This document shows positions 50,877 through 59,384 of a stretch of DNA of 64,000 nt, piece after piece (position 1 is the first letter of the stretch; every line of letters starts with the position of its first letter). A program made the translations under genes and the position numbers. The DNA is taken from the NCBI RefSeq assembly GCF_000316035.1, contig NZ_ANHX01000086.1:113968-177967 (forward strand). Reading direction: 5' to 3'. Below the pieces are notes generated by a model. It worked only from the letters and a program-made list of their open reading frames with translations. It was not told the DNA's origin and did not search any database. The DNA comes from Paenibacillus sp. PAMC 26794. GTDB taxonomy: Bacteria > Bacillota > Bacilli > Paenibacillales > Paenibacillaceae.

Positions 50877-51638
50877 ATGATGAATCCATTGAAAAGACAT
50901 GAAAAAATTATGGAGGCTCTGCTGGAGCGCCAGGAAGTAACCGTCAGTGATCTTAGTGAGTTGCTGCAGGTGACTGGGAAGACTGTGCGAGAGGATCTCG
51001 ACAAGTTGGAGAGTATGGGGTTGCTCGTACGTGTCCATGGTGGTGCTATGCTGGCTCAGAATGACCAGTATGGCATCTTGAATAGCCGCGGAGTTACCGA
51101 GAAGCATCATTCGGAGAAGACGGAAATTGCTGAACGTGCCCTTGCTTACATTCGACCTGGAGATATTGTTGCTCTCGATGGTGGCAGCACCACGCTAGAG
51201 ATGGCCAAACGTCTCGATAATCAGCCACTGACGGTGGTGACCAATGACCTGTTCATTATTGCGGAGTTGACCAAAAAGGAGCAAGTGCGACTGGTTGTGC
51301 CTGGCGGGGCTCGTGTACGGAATATGCTGGTGGGGGATGATACGGCTGCGTTTATATCCAGCCTTAACATTCATAAAGCCTTTATATCTACGACAGCCCT
51401 TCATCCGGAATTCGGATTATCCATATATACGGGAGATCTGGTTCCTTTGAAAAAAGCAATGATATCTGCCTCGCAGCAAGTATACGGCGTTGTGGATCAT
51501 TATAAATTCGGACAATTTGCACTGCGAACTTTCGCCCAGTGTTCGGAACTGGACTACATTATCAGTGATAGTCGTTTGGATGAAGAGACGGCTGCCTTAT
51601 ACGAGCAGAGCGGTGTCACAGTGGATTATCAAAGTTAA
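50877..51638 (+). CDS. DeoR family transcriptional regulator
   Basis: The product has 253 residues. The N-terminal HTH (KRHEKIMEALLERQEVTVSDLSELL, then VTGKTVREDLDKLES) and the DeoR C-terminal sugar-phosphate sensor fold (DGGSTTLEMAKRL, VVTNDL, VVPGGARV) are clear. GGAAG supports one of two adjacent ATGs (50877 or 50880); an upstream in-frame TTG at 50871 is too close to it. It lies between kduI and kduD, so it probably controls the uronate genes through the phased repeats at 49876-49901. Confidence 0.9.
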   Translation: MMNPLKRHEKIMEALLERQEVTVSDLSELLQVTGKTVREDLDKLESMGLLVRVHGGAMLAQNDQYGILNSRGVTEKHHSEKTEIAERALAYIRPGDIVALDGGSTTLEMAKRLDNQPLTVVTNDLFIIAELTKKEQVRLVVPGGARVRNMLVGDDTAAFISSLNIHKAFISTTALHPEFGLSIYTGDLVPLKKAMISASQQVYGVVDHYKFGQFALRTFAQCSELDYIISDSRLDEETAALYEQSGVTVDYQS

Positions 51639-51715
51639 CCTCATTCATTATTCATGGGATTAAAGAACGGACGGATCTAAGGATTGCATATCAAAACCAT
51701 GCGGAGGAATCATTC

Positions 51716-52468
51716 ATGAACCCATTTGATTTAAGCGGACAAGTTGCACTGGTGACAGGTACCTCGGGAGGACTTGGACAAGGGATGGCCATTGGTTTGG
51801 CAGAAGCAGGTGCTGATGTGGTGCTGGTCTCTTATTCCAAGCCTGCGGCAACGGCAAGTGCCATTGAAGCACTCGGACGCAAAGCTTATGTGATTGAAGC
51901 GGATTTAAGTCGTGAAGATGAGTTGTCGGCTGTGTTCGAACAGGCGCTTGCGTTCCAGGGCAGAATTGACATTCTCGTCAACAATGCCGGAATCATTCGT
52001 CGCACACCTGCGGCTGATCATGCAGGGCAGGACTGGCATGATGTAATTGGACTGAACCTGAATACTGTATTTTTCCTAAGCCAATTGGCAGGCAGACATA
52101 TGATTGAACGCGGAAGTGGCAAAATCATTAATATTGCATCCATGTTGTCCTATCAAGGTGGGATCAACGTGCCAGGGTATACAGCCAGTAAACATGGCGT
52201 TGCTGGTTTAACCAAAGCACTCGCCAATGAATGGGCAGGGAAGGGAATCCAGATTAACGGTATCGCACCGGGTTATATGGAAACCGATAATACTACCCAG
52301 ATCCGTGCGGACGAGAATCGTTACCGGGATATTACAGCCCGTATTCCTGCGGGGCGTTGGGGAACACCTCAAGATCTGAAAGGCCCGGTTGTCTTTCTGG
52401 CATCTGCCGCTTCGGATTATCTGAATGGTCATGTGCTGAATGTCGATGGCGGCTGGATGGCACGTTAA
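51716..52468 (+). CDS. kduD: 2-deoxy-D-gluconate 3-dehydrogenase (2-dehydro-3-deoxygluconate 5-dehydrogenase)
   Basis: The 250-residue classical SDR has the cofactor loop TGTSGGLGQG near 14, NNAGIIRR, the catalytic Ser in SMLSYQGG, and Tyr/Lys in YTASKHG. The C-terminus (DYLNGHVLNVDGGWMAR) is typical of KduD. It reduces 2,5-diketo-3-deoxygluconate to 2-keto-3-deoxygluconate with NAD(P)H, the step after KduI. RBS GGAGGAA precedes the ATG. Confidence 0.93.
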   Translation: MNPFDLSGQVALVTGTSGGLGQGMAIGLAEAGADVVLVSYSKPAATASAIEALGRKAYVIEADLSREDELSAVFEQALAFQGRIDILVNNAGIIRRTPAADHAGQDWHDVIGLNLNTVFFLSQLAGRHMIERGSGKIINIASMLSYQGGINVPGYTASKHGVAGLTKALANEWAGKGIQINGIAPGYMETDNTTQIRADENRYRDITARIPAGRWGTPQDLKGPVVFLASAASDYLNGHVLNVDGGWMAR

Positions 52469-52505
52469 TCACTTGATCATCGGATTAGCATAAGGAGGCA
52501 GTGAG

Positions 52506-53351
52506 ATGAAACTTGGTATTCTGGCACATACATTTGGCAAACAGCCTACAGCACAGCTTGCACAGACAATTGCGGATAACGGATTTAATTCCGTACAGCT
52601 GGCGCTGGCCAAAGCATTATCAGATGTGGACTCATCGAATGGCAAGCTCAGCCCTGGGCTGGCGAATGAGATCGGAGATCAATTTGCACAGCGCGGGGTG
52701 AAGATTGCGGTACTGGGCTGTTATATTAATCCGATTGACCCTGATCCGGTAAGCCGACGTGCAGACATTGATCGATTCAAGGAGCATTTGCGTTATGCCC
52801 GGGATTTTGGTTGCAGCATGGTGGCAACGGAGACCGGAAGCTTGGACACCTATCAGCATACGCATCCGGATGGATATGAAGAGAAGGCATGGAGTGTGCT
52901 GAAAGAAACGGTTGAGGAGTTGGCTGAGGAAGCGGAGAAATGGGGCGTGCATGCGGCGATTGAGCCTGTGTCTACCCATACCCTTCATACCCATGAACAT
53001 ATGACACGTTTGTTTGAAGAGATTCCTTCATCCAATCTGGGGATGCTGTTCGACCCGTGTAATCTGATCAAACAGCCACATGTTGCAGATCAAGGGGCTT
53101 TCTTGCGTGAGGTGATGGAAGCACTGTATCAGCGCATGATTGTGATCCATGCCAAGGACGTAGCCTTCGATGCACAGGGAGAGAAGTTCAATCCGGTACC
53201 TGGGGCAGGCATACTGGATTACCCGTTATTTTTTGAATTGCTAAAAACGTATAAGCCACATATCGATATTTCACTTGAAGGCGTAACTGCGGAGCAAGCT
53301 GTGCCTGCGGCCAAACATTTGCGTGAAGTATGGAGCGCAGTTCGGGACTAA
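52506..53351 (+). CDS. Sugar phosphate isomerase/epimerase (AP endonuclease family 2 TIM barrel)
   Basis: The 281-residue TIM-barrel protein has metal-binding positions of the xylose-isomerase-like family: Glu in MVATETGSL, Glu in AAIEPVSTH, Asp in GMLFDPCNL, His in IVIHAKDV, and Glu in DISLEGV. The exact reaction is unknown. It follows kduD by 37 bp with AAGGAGGCAG and ends in a good terminator, so it probably serves the same uronate pathway. Confidence 0.87.
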   Translation: MKLGILAHTFGKQPTAQLAQTIADNGFNSVQLALAKALSDVDSSNGKLSPGLANEIGDQFAQRGVKIAVLGCYINPIDPDPVSRRADIDRFKEHLRYARDFGCSMVATETGSLDTYQHTHPDGYEEKAWSVLKETVEELAEEAEKWGVHAAIEPVSTHTLHTHEHMTRLFEEIPSSNLGMLFDPCNLIKQPHVADQGAFLREVMEALYQRMIVIHAKDVAFDAQGEKFNPVPGAGILDYPLFFELLKTYKPHIDISLEGVTAEQAVPAAKHLREVWSAVRD

Positions 53352-53396
53352 CCAAAGCCCGGATGAGCTATTGCATACCGAAGTCAAAGTAGCTGA

Positions 53397-53425
53397 AAAA
53401 CCTTTGCGAGGGCAAAGGTTTTTTT
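53397..53425 (+). terminator. Intrinsic terminator of the kdu cluster
   Basis: AAAACCTTTGC and GCAAAGGTTTT pair around GAGG, followed by further T. Confidence 0.9.
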
Positions 53426-53589
53426 GGCACAGAAATTGATAATCTACATATTTATTATTTCTTATCGGAACAATCGGAAATAATTCTTTTCAAATGCGAC
53501 ATCTTGTGAGAGAATATGAAAAACATACGCCACCATGCGAAGACATCAGGGAATCAAAGAACGTATATACCAAGGGAGGATTTAGATTT

Positions 53590-54897
53590 ATGTCAAACGA
53601 ACGTGAGCTTTCATTTGAAACATTGGCAATTCATGCAGGCCAGGAGATTGATCCAACCACCAACGCACGAGCTGTACCCTTGTATCAGACAACATCCTAT
53701 GGATTCAAGGATACCGAGCATGCAGCTAATCTGTTTGGTTTGAAAGAGTTTGGCAACATCTATACCCGTCTGATGAATCCAACAACCGACGTGTTTGAGC
53801 AACGGATTGCGGCGTTGGAAGGCGGAGCTGGGGCGCTGGCTACAGCTTCTGGTCAGGCAGCCATTACGTTTTCACTTCTGAATATTGCTGGTGCAGGCGA
53901 TGAGATCGTGTCTTCGGCGAGTTTGTATGGAGGTACATACAATCTGTTCTCGACGACTTTGCCGAAACTGGGTCTGGACGTGAAATTTGTGGATTCCAGT
54001 GATCCTGAGAATTTCCGGGCAGCGATTACGGAGAAAACGAAAGCATTGTATGCCGAAACGATCGGTAATCCAAAGGGGAATGTACTTGATATTGAAGCGG
54101 TGGCAGCGATTGCCCATGAACATGGAATTCCTTTGATAGTGGATAATACGTTCCCAAGTCCGTACCTGCTTCGTCCCATCGAACATGGCGCAGATATTGT
54201 CGTTCACTCTGCAACGAAATTTATTGGCGGTCATGGTACATCCATTGGTGGCGTTATCGTGGATAGCGGAAAATTTGATTGGAAAGCAAGTGGCAAGTTC
54301 CCTGGATTGACGGAGCCGGATGCCAGTTATAACGGTGTAGTATATACGGAAGCGGTTGGACCGATTGCTTATATTATCAAAGCTCGTGTACAACTTCTGC
54401 GTGACTTTGGTGCAACAATCTCTCCATTTAATTCCTGGTTGCTGATTCAAGGACTGGAGACGTTGCATCTACGTGTGGAACGTCATAGCACCAATGCACT
54501 GGCTGTCGCGCAATATCTGGAGAAGCATGAGGATGTGCAGTGGGTGAGCTATGCAGGCTTGCCAAGCCACCCGTCCTATGAACTGGCGCAGAAGTATTTG
54601 CCGAGAGGCCAGGGAGCGATTCTGACGTTTGGTATTAAAGGTGGAGTAGAAGCGGGACGCAAATTGATTGAAAGTGTCAAACTGTTCTCTCACCTTGCAA
54701 ACGTGGGCGATTCCAAGTCACTGATCATTCACCCGGCAAGTACAACTCACGCGCAGTTGACCGAAGATGAACAAACTGCCGCAGGCGTTAATCCGGAGTT
54801 GATTCGTCTGTCTGTGGGTACAGAGAACATTCAAGACATTATCTATGATTTGGAGCAAGCGATCAAAGCAAGTCAGGGAGCAAGTGTAGGCGCGTAA
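53590..54897 (+). CDS. metY: O-acetylhomoserine sulfhydrylase
   Basis: The 435-residue PLP enzyme of the Cys/Met metabolism family has the Schiff-base lysine Lys210 (HSATKFIGGHGT) and SGQAAITFSLLNIAGAGDEIVSS, with the long form and LTEDEQTAAGV typical of MetY rather than MetB. It makes homocysteine from O-acetylhomoserine and sulfide. The frame is open from 53494, but AAGGGAGG sets the ATG at 53590. ATCGGAA occurs twice at about 53465-53480 in the promoter region, a possible regulator site; no S-box fold is visible. Confidence 0.93.
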   Translation: MSNERELSFETLAIHAGQEIDPTTNARAVPLYQTTSYGFKDTEHAANLFGLKEFGNIYTRLMNPTTDVFEQRIAALEGGAGALATASGQAAITFSLLNIAGAGDEIVSSASLYGGTYNLFSTTLPKLGLDVKFVDSSDPENFRAAITEKTKALYAETIGNPKGNVLDIEAVAAIAHEHGIPLIVDNTFPSPYLLRPIEHGADIVVHSATKFIGGHGTSIGGVIVDSGKFDWKASGKFPGLTEPDASYNGVVYTEAVGPIAYIIKARVQLLRDFGATISPFNSWLLIQGLETLHLRVERHSTNALAVAQYLEKHEDVQWVSYAGLPSHPSYELAQKYLPRGQGAILTFGIKGGVEAGRKLIESVKLFSHLANVGDSKSLIIHPASTTHAQLTEDEQTAAGVNPELIRLSVGTENIQDIIYDLEQAIKASQGASVGA

Positions 54898-54974
54898 ATG
54901 GCATGGGGTGGATGTGTAAACAATCACTTAAGCGATATGCCATAAACAGGTCAAATGAATATCAATAGATGGTT

Positions 54975-55006
54975 AAAGCCGTTGTCCTCTGGGACAGCGG
55001 CTTTTT
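54975..55006 (+). terminator. Intrinsic terminator after metY
   Basis: AAAGCCGTTGTCC (54975-54987) pairs with GGGACAGCGGCTTT (54991-55004), followed by T. Confidence 0.92.
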
Positions 55007-55125
55007 GTCTTTTTGAACACGTATTTATGAGTAACCATCGAAAAAAGGCCATTTACAAATGAGGATCACAGGCATATACTGATTAAAAGTTGTATTAGGT
55101 AAAAATAATTGCATAATCACAAAAA

Positions 55126-55140
55126 TGATTATCATTCTCA
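55126..55140. promoter_or_regulatory. Fur-box-like site ahead of the metal ATPase
   Basis: TGATTATCATTCTCA matches the 15-bp Fur 7-1-7 consensus TGATAATNATTATCA at 13 of 15 positions. PerR sites are similar, so either regulator is possible. It lies about 180 bp ahead of the ATPase start. Confidence 0.6.
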
Positions 55141-55171
55141 TTCGAGATTATTGCAAAATCATTCATAAAAC

Positions 55172-55202
55172 CATGCTGCTGCGGGAATCCCGCAGCAGCA
55201 TG
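55172..55202. repeat. Perfect 31-nt palindrome in the metal ATPase leader
   Basis: CATGCTGCTGCGGGA (55172-55186) is followed, after one base, by its exact reverse complement (55188-55202). It lies between the Fur-like box and the ATPase gene. No strong T run follows (TGTCATTTTTA), so it is not a standard terminator. Otherwise the 422-bp gap between metY and the ATPase holds only the metY terminator and AT-rich promoter sequence. Confidence 0.75.
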
Positions 55203-55319
55203 TGTCATTTTTAGGGCATTAACAATGGCTCTCATTCTCAATACAACTTCATTTCTGGAAGCGGAACTTGAGCACACTCACTATCCGCAAACCTACCATT
55301 TGAAAGGAACGTGATTTAT

Positions 55320-57332
55320 ATGCAAGCGATACATCAACCTCTACACAGACAGCAACAAGCAGAACAACGCTCATCCCAAACACCCGGCCCCAATCGGGGC
55401 AAGAAGCCTGATTTTCGAGCCATGGTCCAGAATAAAGAGATGCAATCTGCATTGGGCAGCGGGCTGTTGATGCTGATTGCCTGGGGAACTGCACCGTATT
55501 TTGGTACCTTATCCATCATGCTCTACATTGTGGCGTATGCCGTGGGCGGTTGGACCAAAGCGAAGGAAGGTATCGAGACACTGGTCAAGAACCGTGATCT
55601 GGATGTAAACCTGCTGATGATTGCCGCATCCCTTGGGGCAGCAACCATCGGTTACTGGAATGAAGGTGCGATGCTGATCTTTATTTTTGCACTCAGTGGT
55701 GCGTTGGAAAGTTATGCGACAGAGCGCAGTCATAAAGATATTTCATCTTTACTGGCGCTCAAGCCAGAGACTGCACTGCGTATTGAGGATGGACAGATGA
55801 ACCTCGTGGCTATTGATGATCTGCAACCGGGTGATCTGCTGTTGGTAAAACCTGGAGAGCTAATTCCTGCGGATGGCGTGGTGTACCGTGGGAGTTCTTT
55901 TATCAATCAGTCGTCCATCACCGGAGAATCCCTGCCTGTGGACAAAGTTGCAGGGGATGAAGTCTATGCAGGTACTGTAAATGGGGAGGGCGCATTATAC
56001 GTAGAGGTCACAAAATCGGCTGAAGGGTCACTGTTCGGCAAGATCATTAAAATGGTGGAAGAAGCGCAGGCGGAAGTACCGGATTCTCAGCGTTTCATGG
56101 AGCGGTTTGAAGGAATTTATGCACGTATTGTTGTAGGGGTGACCTTACTTGTCATTGCAGGAACTCCGCTGCTGCTTGGCTGGACATGGAATGAGGCATT
56201 TTATAAAGCGATGGTATTTCTGGTGGTTGCTTCGCCTTGTGCACTGGTGTCTTCCATCATGCCTGTTATGCTGTCCGCGATGTCCAGCAGTGCCCGCCGT
56301 GGCATTCTCTTTAAGGGAGGTGCCCATATGGAGAATATGGCTCGCACGCGAGTCGTGGCTTTTGACAAGACAGGTACATTGACCATGGGCACCCCGCAAG
56401 TCACCGATATTATTACGGCTGAAAATGTAGATCGCGCCCAGCTATTAGCTGCGGTAGCGGCAATTGAGAACCTCTCGATGCATCCTTTGGCTCGTGCCAT
56501 CGTAGATCAGGCGAACAAGGAGAACATTACACTTCACGAAGCCGATCACGTACAGGCTCTAACAGGCTGGGGCATCGAAGGAACTGTAAACGATGTGGTC
56601 TGGAGCATTGGCAAAACAGATGTACTGGGATCAATGCAGTCAGAGGAGATGACAGGCAGAAACGTTGATACAGATGAACATGGTGCTAACCATATGAAGG
56701 GTTCTTCTGAGTGGGGCGATGTATGCTCCCGTCTTGAGGGGGAGGGGAAAACCGTATCCGCTGTTATGGCTGATGGTGAATTAGTCGGCCTGATCGCGAT
56801 GCGGGATACGGTACGGCCAGAGGCAGCAGCTGCAGTGAAAAAGCTTGAAGCGATGGGTGTAAAAGTTGCCATGTTAACAGGAGACCGAGCCAGATCAGCT
56901 TCTGTAATTGCGCGTGAAACTGGAGTAAGCATGGTCTATGCAGACTTGTTGCCTGGAGATAAGGTGAAGCAGGTACAAGCACTCCGCAAACAGTATGGTC
57001 CTGTGCTGATGGTAGGGGACGGTGTAAATGATGCACCGGCACTTGCAGCAGCTACTGTGGGTATGGGGATGGGATTGTCCGGCAGCGGAACTGCACTGGA
57101 GGTCGCTGATGCGGTACTAATGAACGATAACATTGAAGAGATCGCTTGGGTGATTGGGCAGGCCCGGCGAGCTCAGCGTACAGTGAAGCAAAATATGTTT
57201 TTTGCCATCACCGTTATTCTGGCTTTAATTGCGGGTAACTTCCTCCAGGATGTCGCATTGCCTTTGGGTGTGGTAGGTCATGAAGGAAGTACAATTCTGG
57301 TTATTCTAAATGGGCTTAGACTGCTACGGTAA
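55320..57332 (+). CDS. P1B-4 type metal-transporting ATPase (PfeT/ZosA-like)
   Basis: The product has 670 residues. Metal-path motif SPC at 305-307 (VASPCALVSSIMP), phosphorylation site Asp349 (DKTGTLTMG), the HP motif of the N-domain (LSMHPLARAI), VGDGVNDAPAL and the last-helix signature HEGSTILVILNGLRLL define the P1B-4 group, which exports Fe2+, Co2+ or Zn2+. No N-terminal heavy-metal domain is present, as in B. subtilis PfeT (ZosA). An insertion of about 30 residues in the N-domain (SEEMTGRNVDTDEHGANHM) looks lineage-specific. The ATG at 55320 suits AAAGGAA better than an upstream GTG at 55311. A Fur-like box in the leader supports iron. Confidence 0.88.
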   Translation: MQAIHQPLHRQQQAEQRSSQTPGPNRGKKPDFRAMVQNKEMQSALGSGLLMLIAWGTAPYFGTLSIMLYIVAYAVGGWTKAKEGIETLVKNRDLDVNLLMIAASLGAATIGYWNEGAMLIFIFALSGALESYATERSHKDISSLLALKPETALRIEDGQMNLVAIDDLQPGDLLLVKPGELIPADGVVYRGSSFINQSSITGESLPVDKVAGDEVYAGTVNGEGALYVEVTKSAEGSLFGKIIKMVEEAQAEVPDSQRFMERFEGIYARIVVGVTLLVIAGTPLLLGWTWNEAFYKAMVFLVVASPCALVSSIMPVMLSAMSSSARRGILFKGGAHMENMARTRVVAFDKTGTLTMGTPQVTDIITAENVDRAQLLAAVAAIENLSMHPLARAIVDQANKENITLHEADHVQALTGWGIEGTVNDVVWSIGKTDVLGSMQSEEMTGRNVDTDEHGANHMKGSSEWGDVCSRLEGEGKTVSAVMADGELVGLIAMRDTVRPEAAAAVKKLEAMGVKVAMLTGDRARSASVIARETGVSMVYADLLPGDKVKQVQALRKQYGPVLMVGDGVNDAPALAAATVGMGMGLSGSGTALEVADAVLMNDNIEEIAWVIGQARRAQRTVKQNMFFAITVILALIAGNFLQDVALPLGVVGHEGSTILVILNGLRLLR

Positions 57333-57464
57333 TCAGATATGGAGAGGAAAATAGTTAATTGGTTTCGCTGGTAGTATGCGGCTGGTGGAACGGCTCACGT
57401 TTGAACCTGGGGTCAGCGGGTAATGATTCGAAGAGACGATTCGATACTAAGGGAGCTGTGAAAT

Positions 57465-58274
57465 ATGGGACGTTATGTACAAGTGGAACCAAATGTAAAG
57501 GTATATGTTGAAGATATTGGCGAAGGAACCCCGGTTGTCTTTTTGCACGGCTGGCCTGTTAATTATAAAATGTTTGAATATCAATTGAACGTATTGCCGA
57601 ACCATGGCATTCGTGCTATTGCGATAGATTTTAGAGGATATGGCTTATCGGATAAGCCTTCCACAGGATATGATTATGATCGCATGGCAGACGATGTTCG
57701 TGCCGTTATTGATGATCTGGAGCTGAAAGACGCGGTACTCGCAGGGTTCTCCATGGGTGGAGCGATTGCAGTACATTACATGGCTCGCCATAAGGGACAT
57801 GGTGTCTCCAAGCTGGCCTTGTTATCTGCGGCAGCACCTGTGTTCACACAGCGCGAAGGTTATCCGTATGGATTGACTCCAGAGCAGCTGAACGAGCAGA
57901 TCATTGAGCCGATCTTCGCAGATCGTCCGAAGTTACTGGAGACGTTTGGCGGCATGTTCTTCGCGAAGAAACACAGCCAGCCATTCATGGATTGGTTCCA
58001 CGCCCTCGGCATGGAAGCTTCATCTTATGGTACCATTCGCAGTGCAATTGCGTTGCGGGATGAGGACTTGCGAGGTGACCTGAGTTCGATTCAGGTGCCG
58101 ACAGCCATTTTGCACGGGAAAAAGGATGAGATCTGTCCGTTCGAATTCGCGGAGCAGATGCACAAGGGCATCGCTTCCTCTCAACTGATTGCTTTTGAAG
58201 AGAGTGGTCATGGTGCATTCTATGATGAATTGGAAAAATTCAATTCGGAATTGATTCGTTTCATCCAATCCTGA
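57465..58274 (+). CDS. Alpha/beta hydrolase (haloperoxidase/esterase-like)
   Basis: The 269-residue alpha/beta-hydrolase has oxyanion motif HGWP at 28-31, nucleophile Ser96 (AGFSMGGA), an acid in HGKKDEICPFE and His in ESGHGAFYDE. The arrangement resembles cofactor-free haloperoxidases and aryl esterases. Cytoplasmic; substrate unknown. AAGGGAGCTG precedes the ATG. It is monocistronic and converges with the ZIP gene on a bidirectional terminator. Confidence 0.9.
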   Translation: MGRYVQVEPNVKVYVEDIGEGTPVVFLHGWPVNYKMFEYQLNVLPNHGIRAIAIDFRGYGLSDKPSTGYDYDRMADDVRAVIDDLELKDAVLAGFSMGGAIAVHYMARHKGHGVSKLALLSAAAPVFTQREGYPYGLTPEQLNEQIIEPIFADRPKLLETFGGMFFAKKHSQPFMDWFHALGMEASSYGTIRSAIALRDEDLRGDLSSIQVPTAILHGKKDEICPFEFAEQMHKGIASSQLIAFEESGHGAFYDELEKFNSELIRFIQS

Positions 58275-58343
58275 TCAGGAGAGGGCGCAATACCTCTGAC
58301 AGACGATCCGGTAATTTCATGGAATCTTCATTTGTGGCTAAAC

Positions 58344-58387
58344 AAAGAACCTGGTCGACAGTCTTGGACTGTTCGCTCGGGTTCTTT
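58344..58387. terminator. Bidirectional terminator between hydrolase and ZIP genes
   Basis: AAAGAACC (58344-58351) pairs with GGTTCTTT (58380-58387), with an inner ACAGTC/GACTGT hairpin. A/T-rich flanks lie on both sides. Confidence 0.75.
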
Positions 58388-58396
58388 AGTCTGCAA

Positions 58397-59128
58397 TCAG
58401 AACAATTCCGTCAGACCGATCATTGTGATGAGTCCAAGTAAAAACGAGATAGTCGCTACACGTGCATTGCCATCACCGTGACTCTCAGGAATGAGTTCCT
58501 TATAGACAATGAACATCATCGCACCGGCTGCAAAGGCCAAACCATAAGGCACAAGACCAGCTACGAGACTGCTTAATGTGTAACCAATCATAGCTGTAAT
58601 AATCTCTACCGCTCCGGTCAGGGTGGCAATACCCAGCGCTTTGAAGCGGCCAATGTTCTGGTTTACTAGGAAAAGGGCCACCAAAAATCCTTCCGGAGCA
58701 TTCTGCAATCCAATGGAAAAGGCAATGAGATTGCCCAGGTTCTCATCCGAGCTTGCATAGCTGACTCCAACGGATAACCCTTCTGGCAGGTTATGCATGG
58801 TAATGGCTGCAATAATCATGAAGGCTTTGGCTTCAATTTTGAAAGGCATTTTCTCGGGATTCTCCAGATCGACGTGTGGAATCTTCATCTCCAGCACCAG
58901 TAGCACCAGGCTACCAAGCATAATACCAAATGCGAGTACAAAGAGGTTCGATTGGCCAAGCGCTTCCGGAATGAGATTATACACCGAGGCCGAGGTCATA
59001 ATACCTGCGGCGTATGCCAGCAAGATATCACGCAGACGGTGCGATATTTTGCGCATAAATAGAATCGGTACGGCCCCTAGGCCGGTAGACATGGCTGATA
59101 TAAAACTGCCAATGAGTGCATCGTTCAT
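58397..59128 (-). CDS. ZIP family metal transporter
   Basis: The 243-residue protein has eight hydrophobic segments and the paired ZIP metal-binding helices: HNLPEGLSVGV and QNAPEGFLVALF. Bacterial ZIPs move Zn2+, Fe2+ or Mn2+ into the cell. The frame is open to 59185, but GGAGGGAAAATGG ahead of 59128 and the family-like N-terminus (NDALIGSFISAMSTGLGA) favour that start. It is near a metal-exporting ATPase, so metal homeostasis genes are clustered. Confidence 0.9.
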   Translation of the reverse strand: MNDALIGSFISAMSTGLGAVPILFMRKISHRLRDILLAYAAGIMTSASVYNLIPEALGQSNLFVLAFGIMLGSLVLLVLEMKIPHVDLENPEKMPFKIEAKAFMIIAAITMHNLPEGLSVGVSYASSDENLGNLIAFSIGLQNAPEGFLVALFLVNQNIGRFKALGIATLTGAVEIITAMIGYTLSSLVAGLVPYGLAFAAGAMMFIVYKELIPESHGDGNARVATISFLLGLITMIGLTELF

Positions 59129-59384
59129 GCTTCCATTTTCCCTCCTGATGAAGACTTCTTCATAATCGCTGCCGAGCATTGACACCGTACATAAAAGAGA
59201 TCATAATGAACAACAGATTAGAATGATTATAAATTAGAATTCCGTTTCTGCATAGGGCAATTGTCATTACACGGGCAGGTCTTGTGGACATGATGTAGGC
59301 TTTTCGTTCTAGTGTATGCAAAAGCCTAAGCTTTTGATGCCGGAGGGCCCGACCTTTTTGCAGAACCCGGGGGAGGAACTATAC

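Noticed and set aside
53427..53589. A possible S-box (SAM) riboswitch ahead of metY
   Set aside because: The leader is short and lacks the S-box conserved blocks; only the ATCGGAA direct repeat is visible.
55172..55202. Calling the 31-nt palindrome a terminator
   Set aside because: No T run follows on either strand, and metY already has its own strong terminator upstream.
57333..57464. A possible riboswitch in the gap before the alpha/beta hydrolase at 57465
   Set aside because: Only a short TCGAA/TTCGA inverted repeat is visible, with no larger fold or terminator hairpin.
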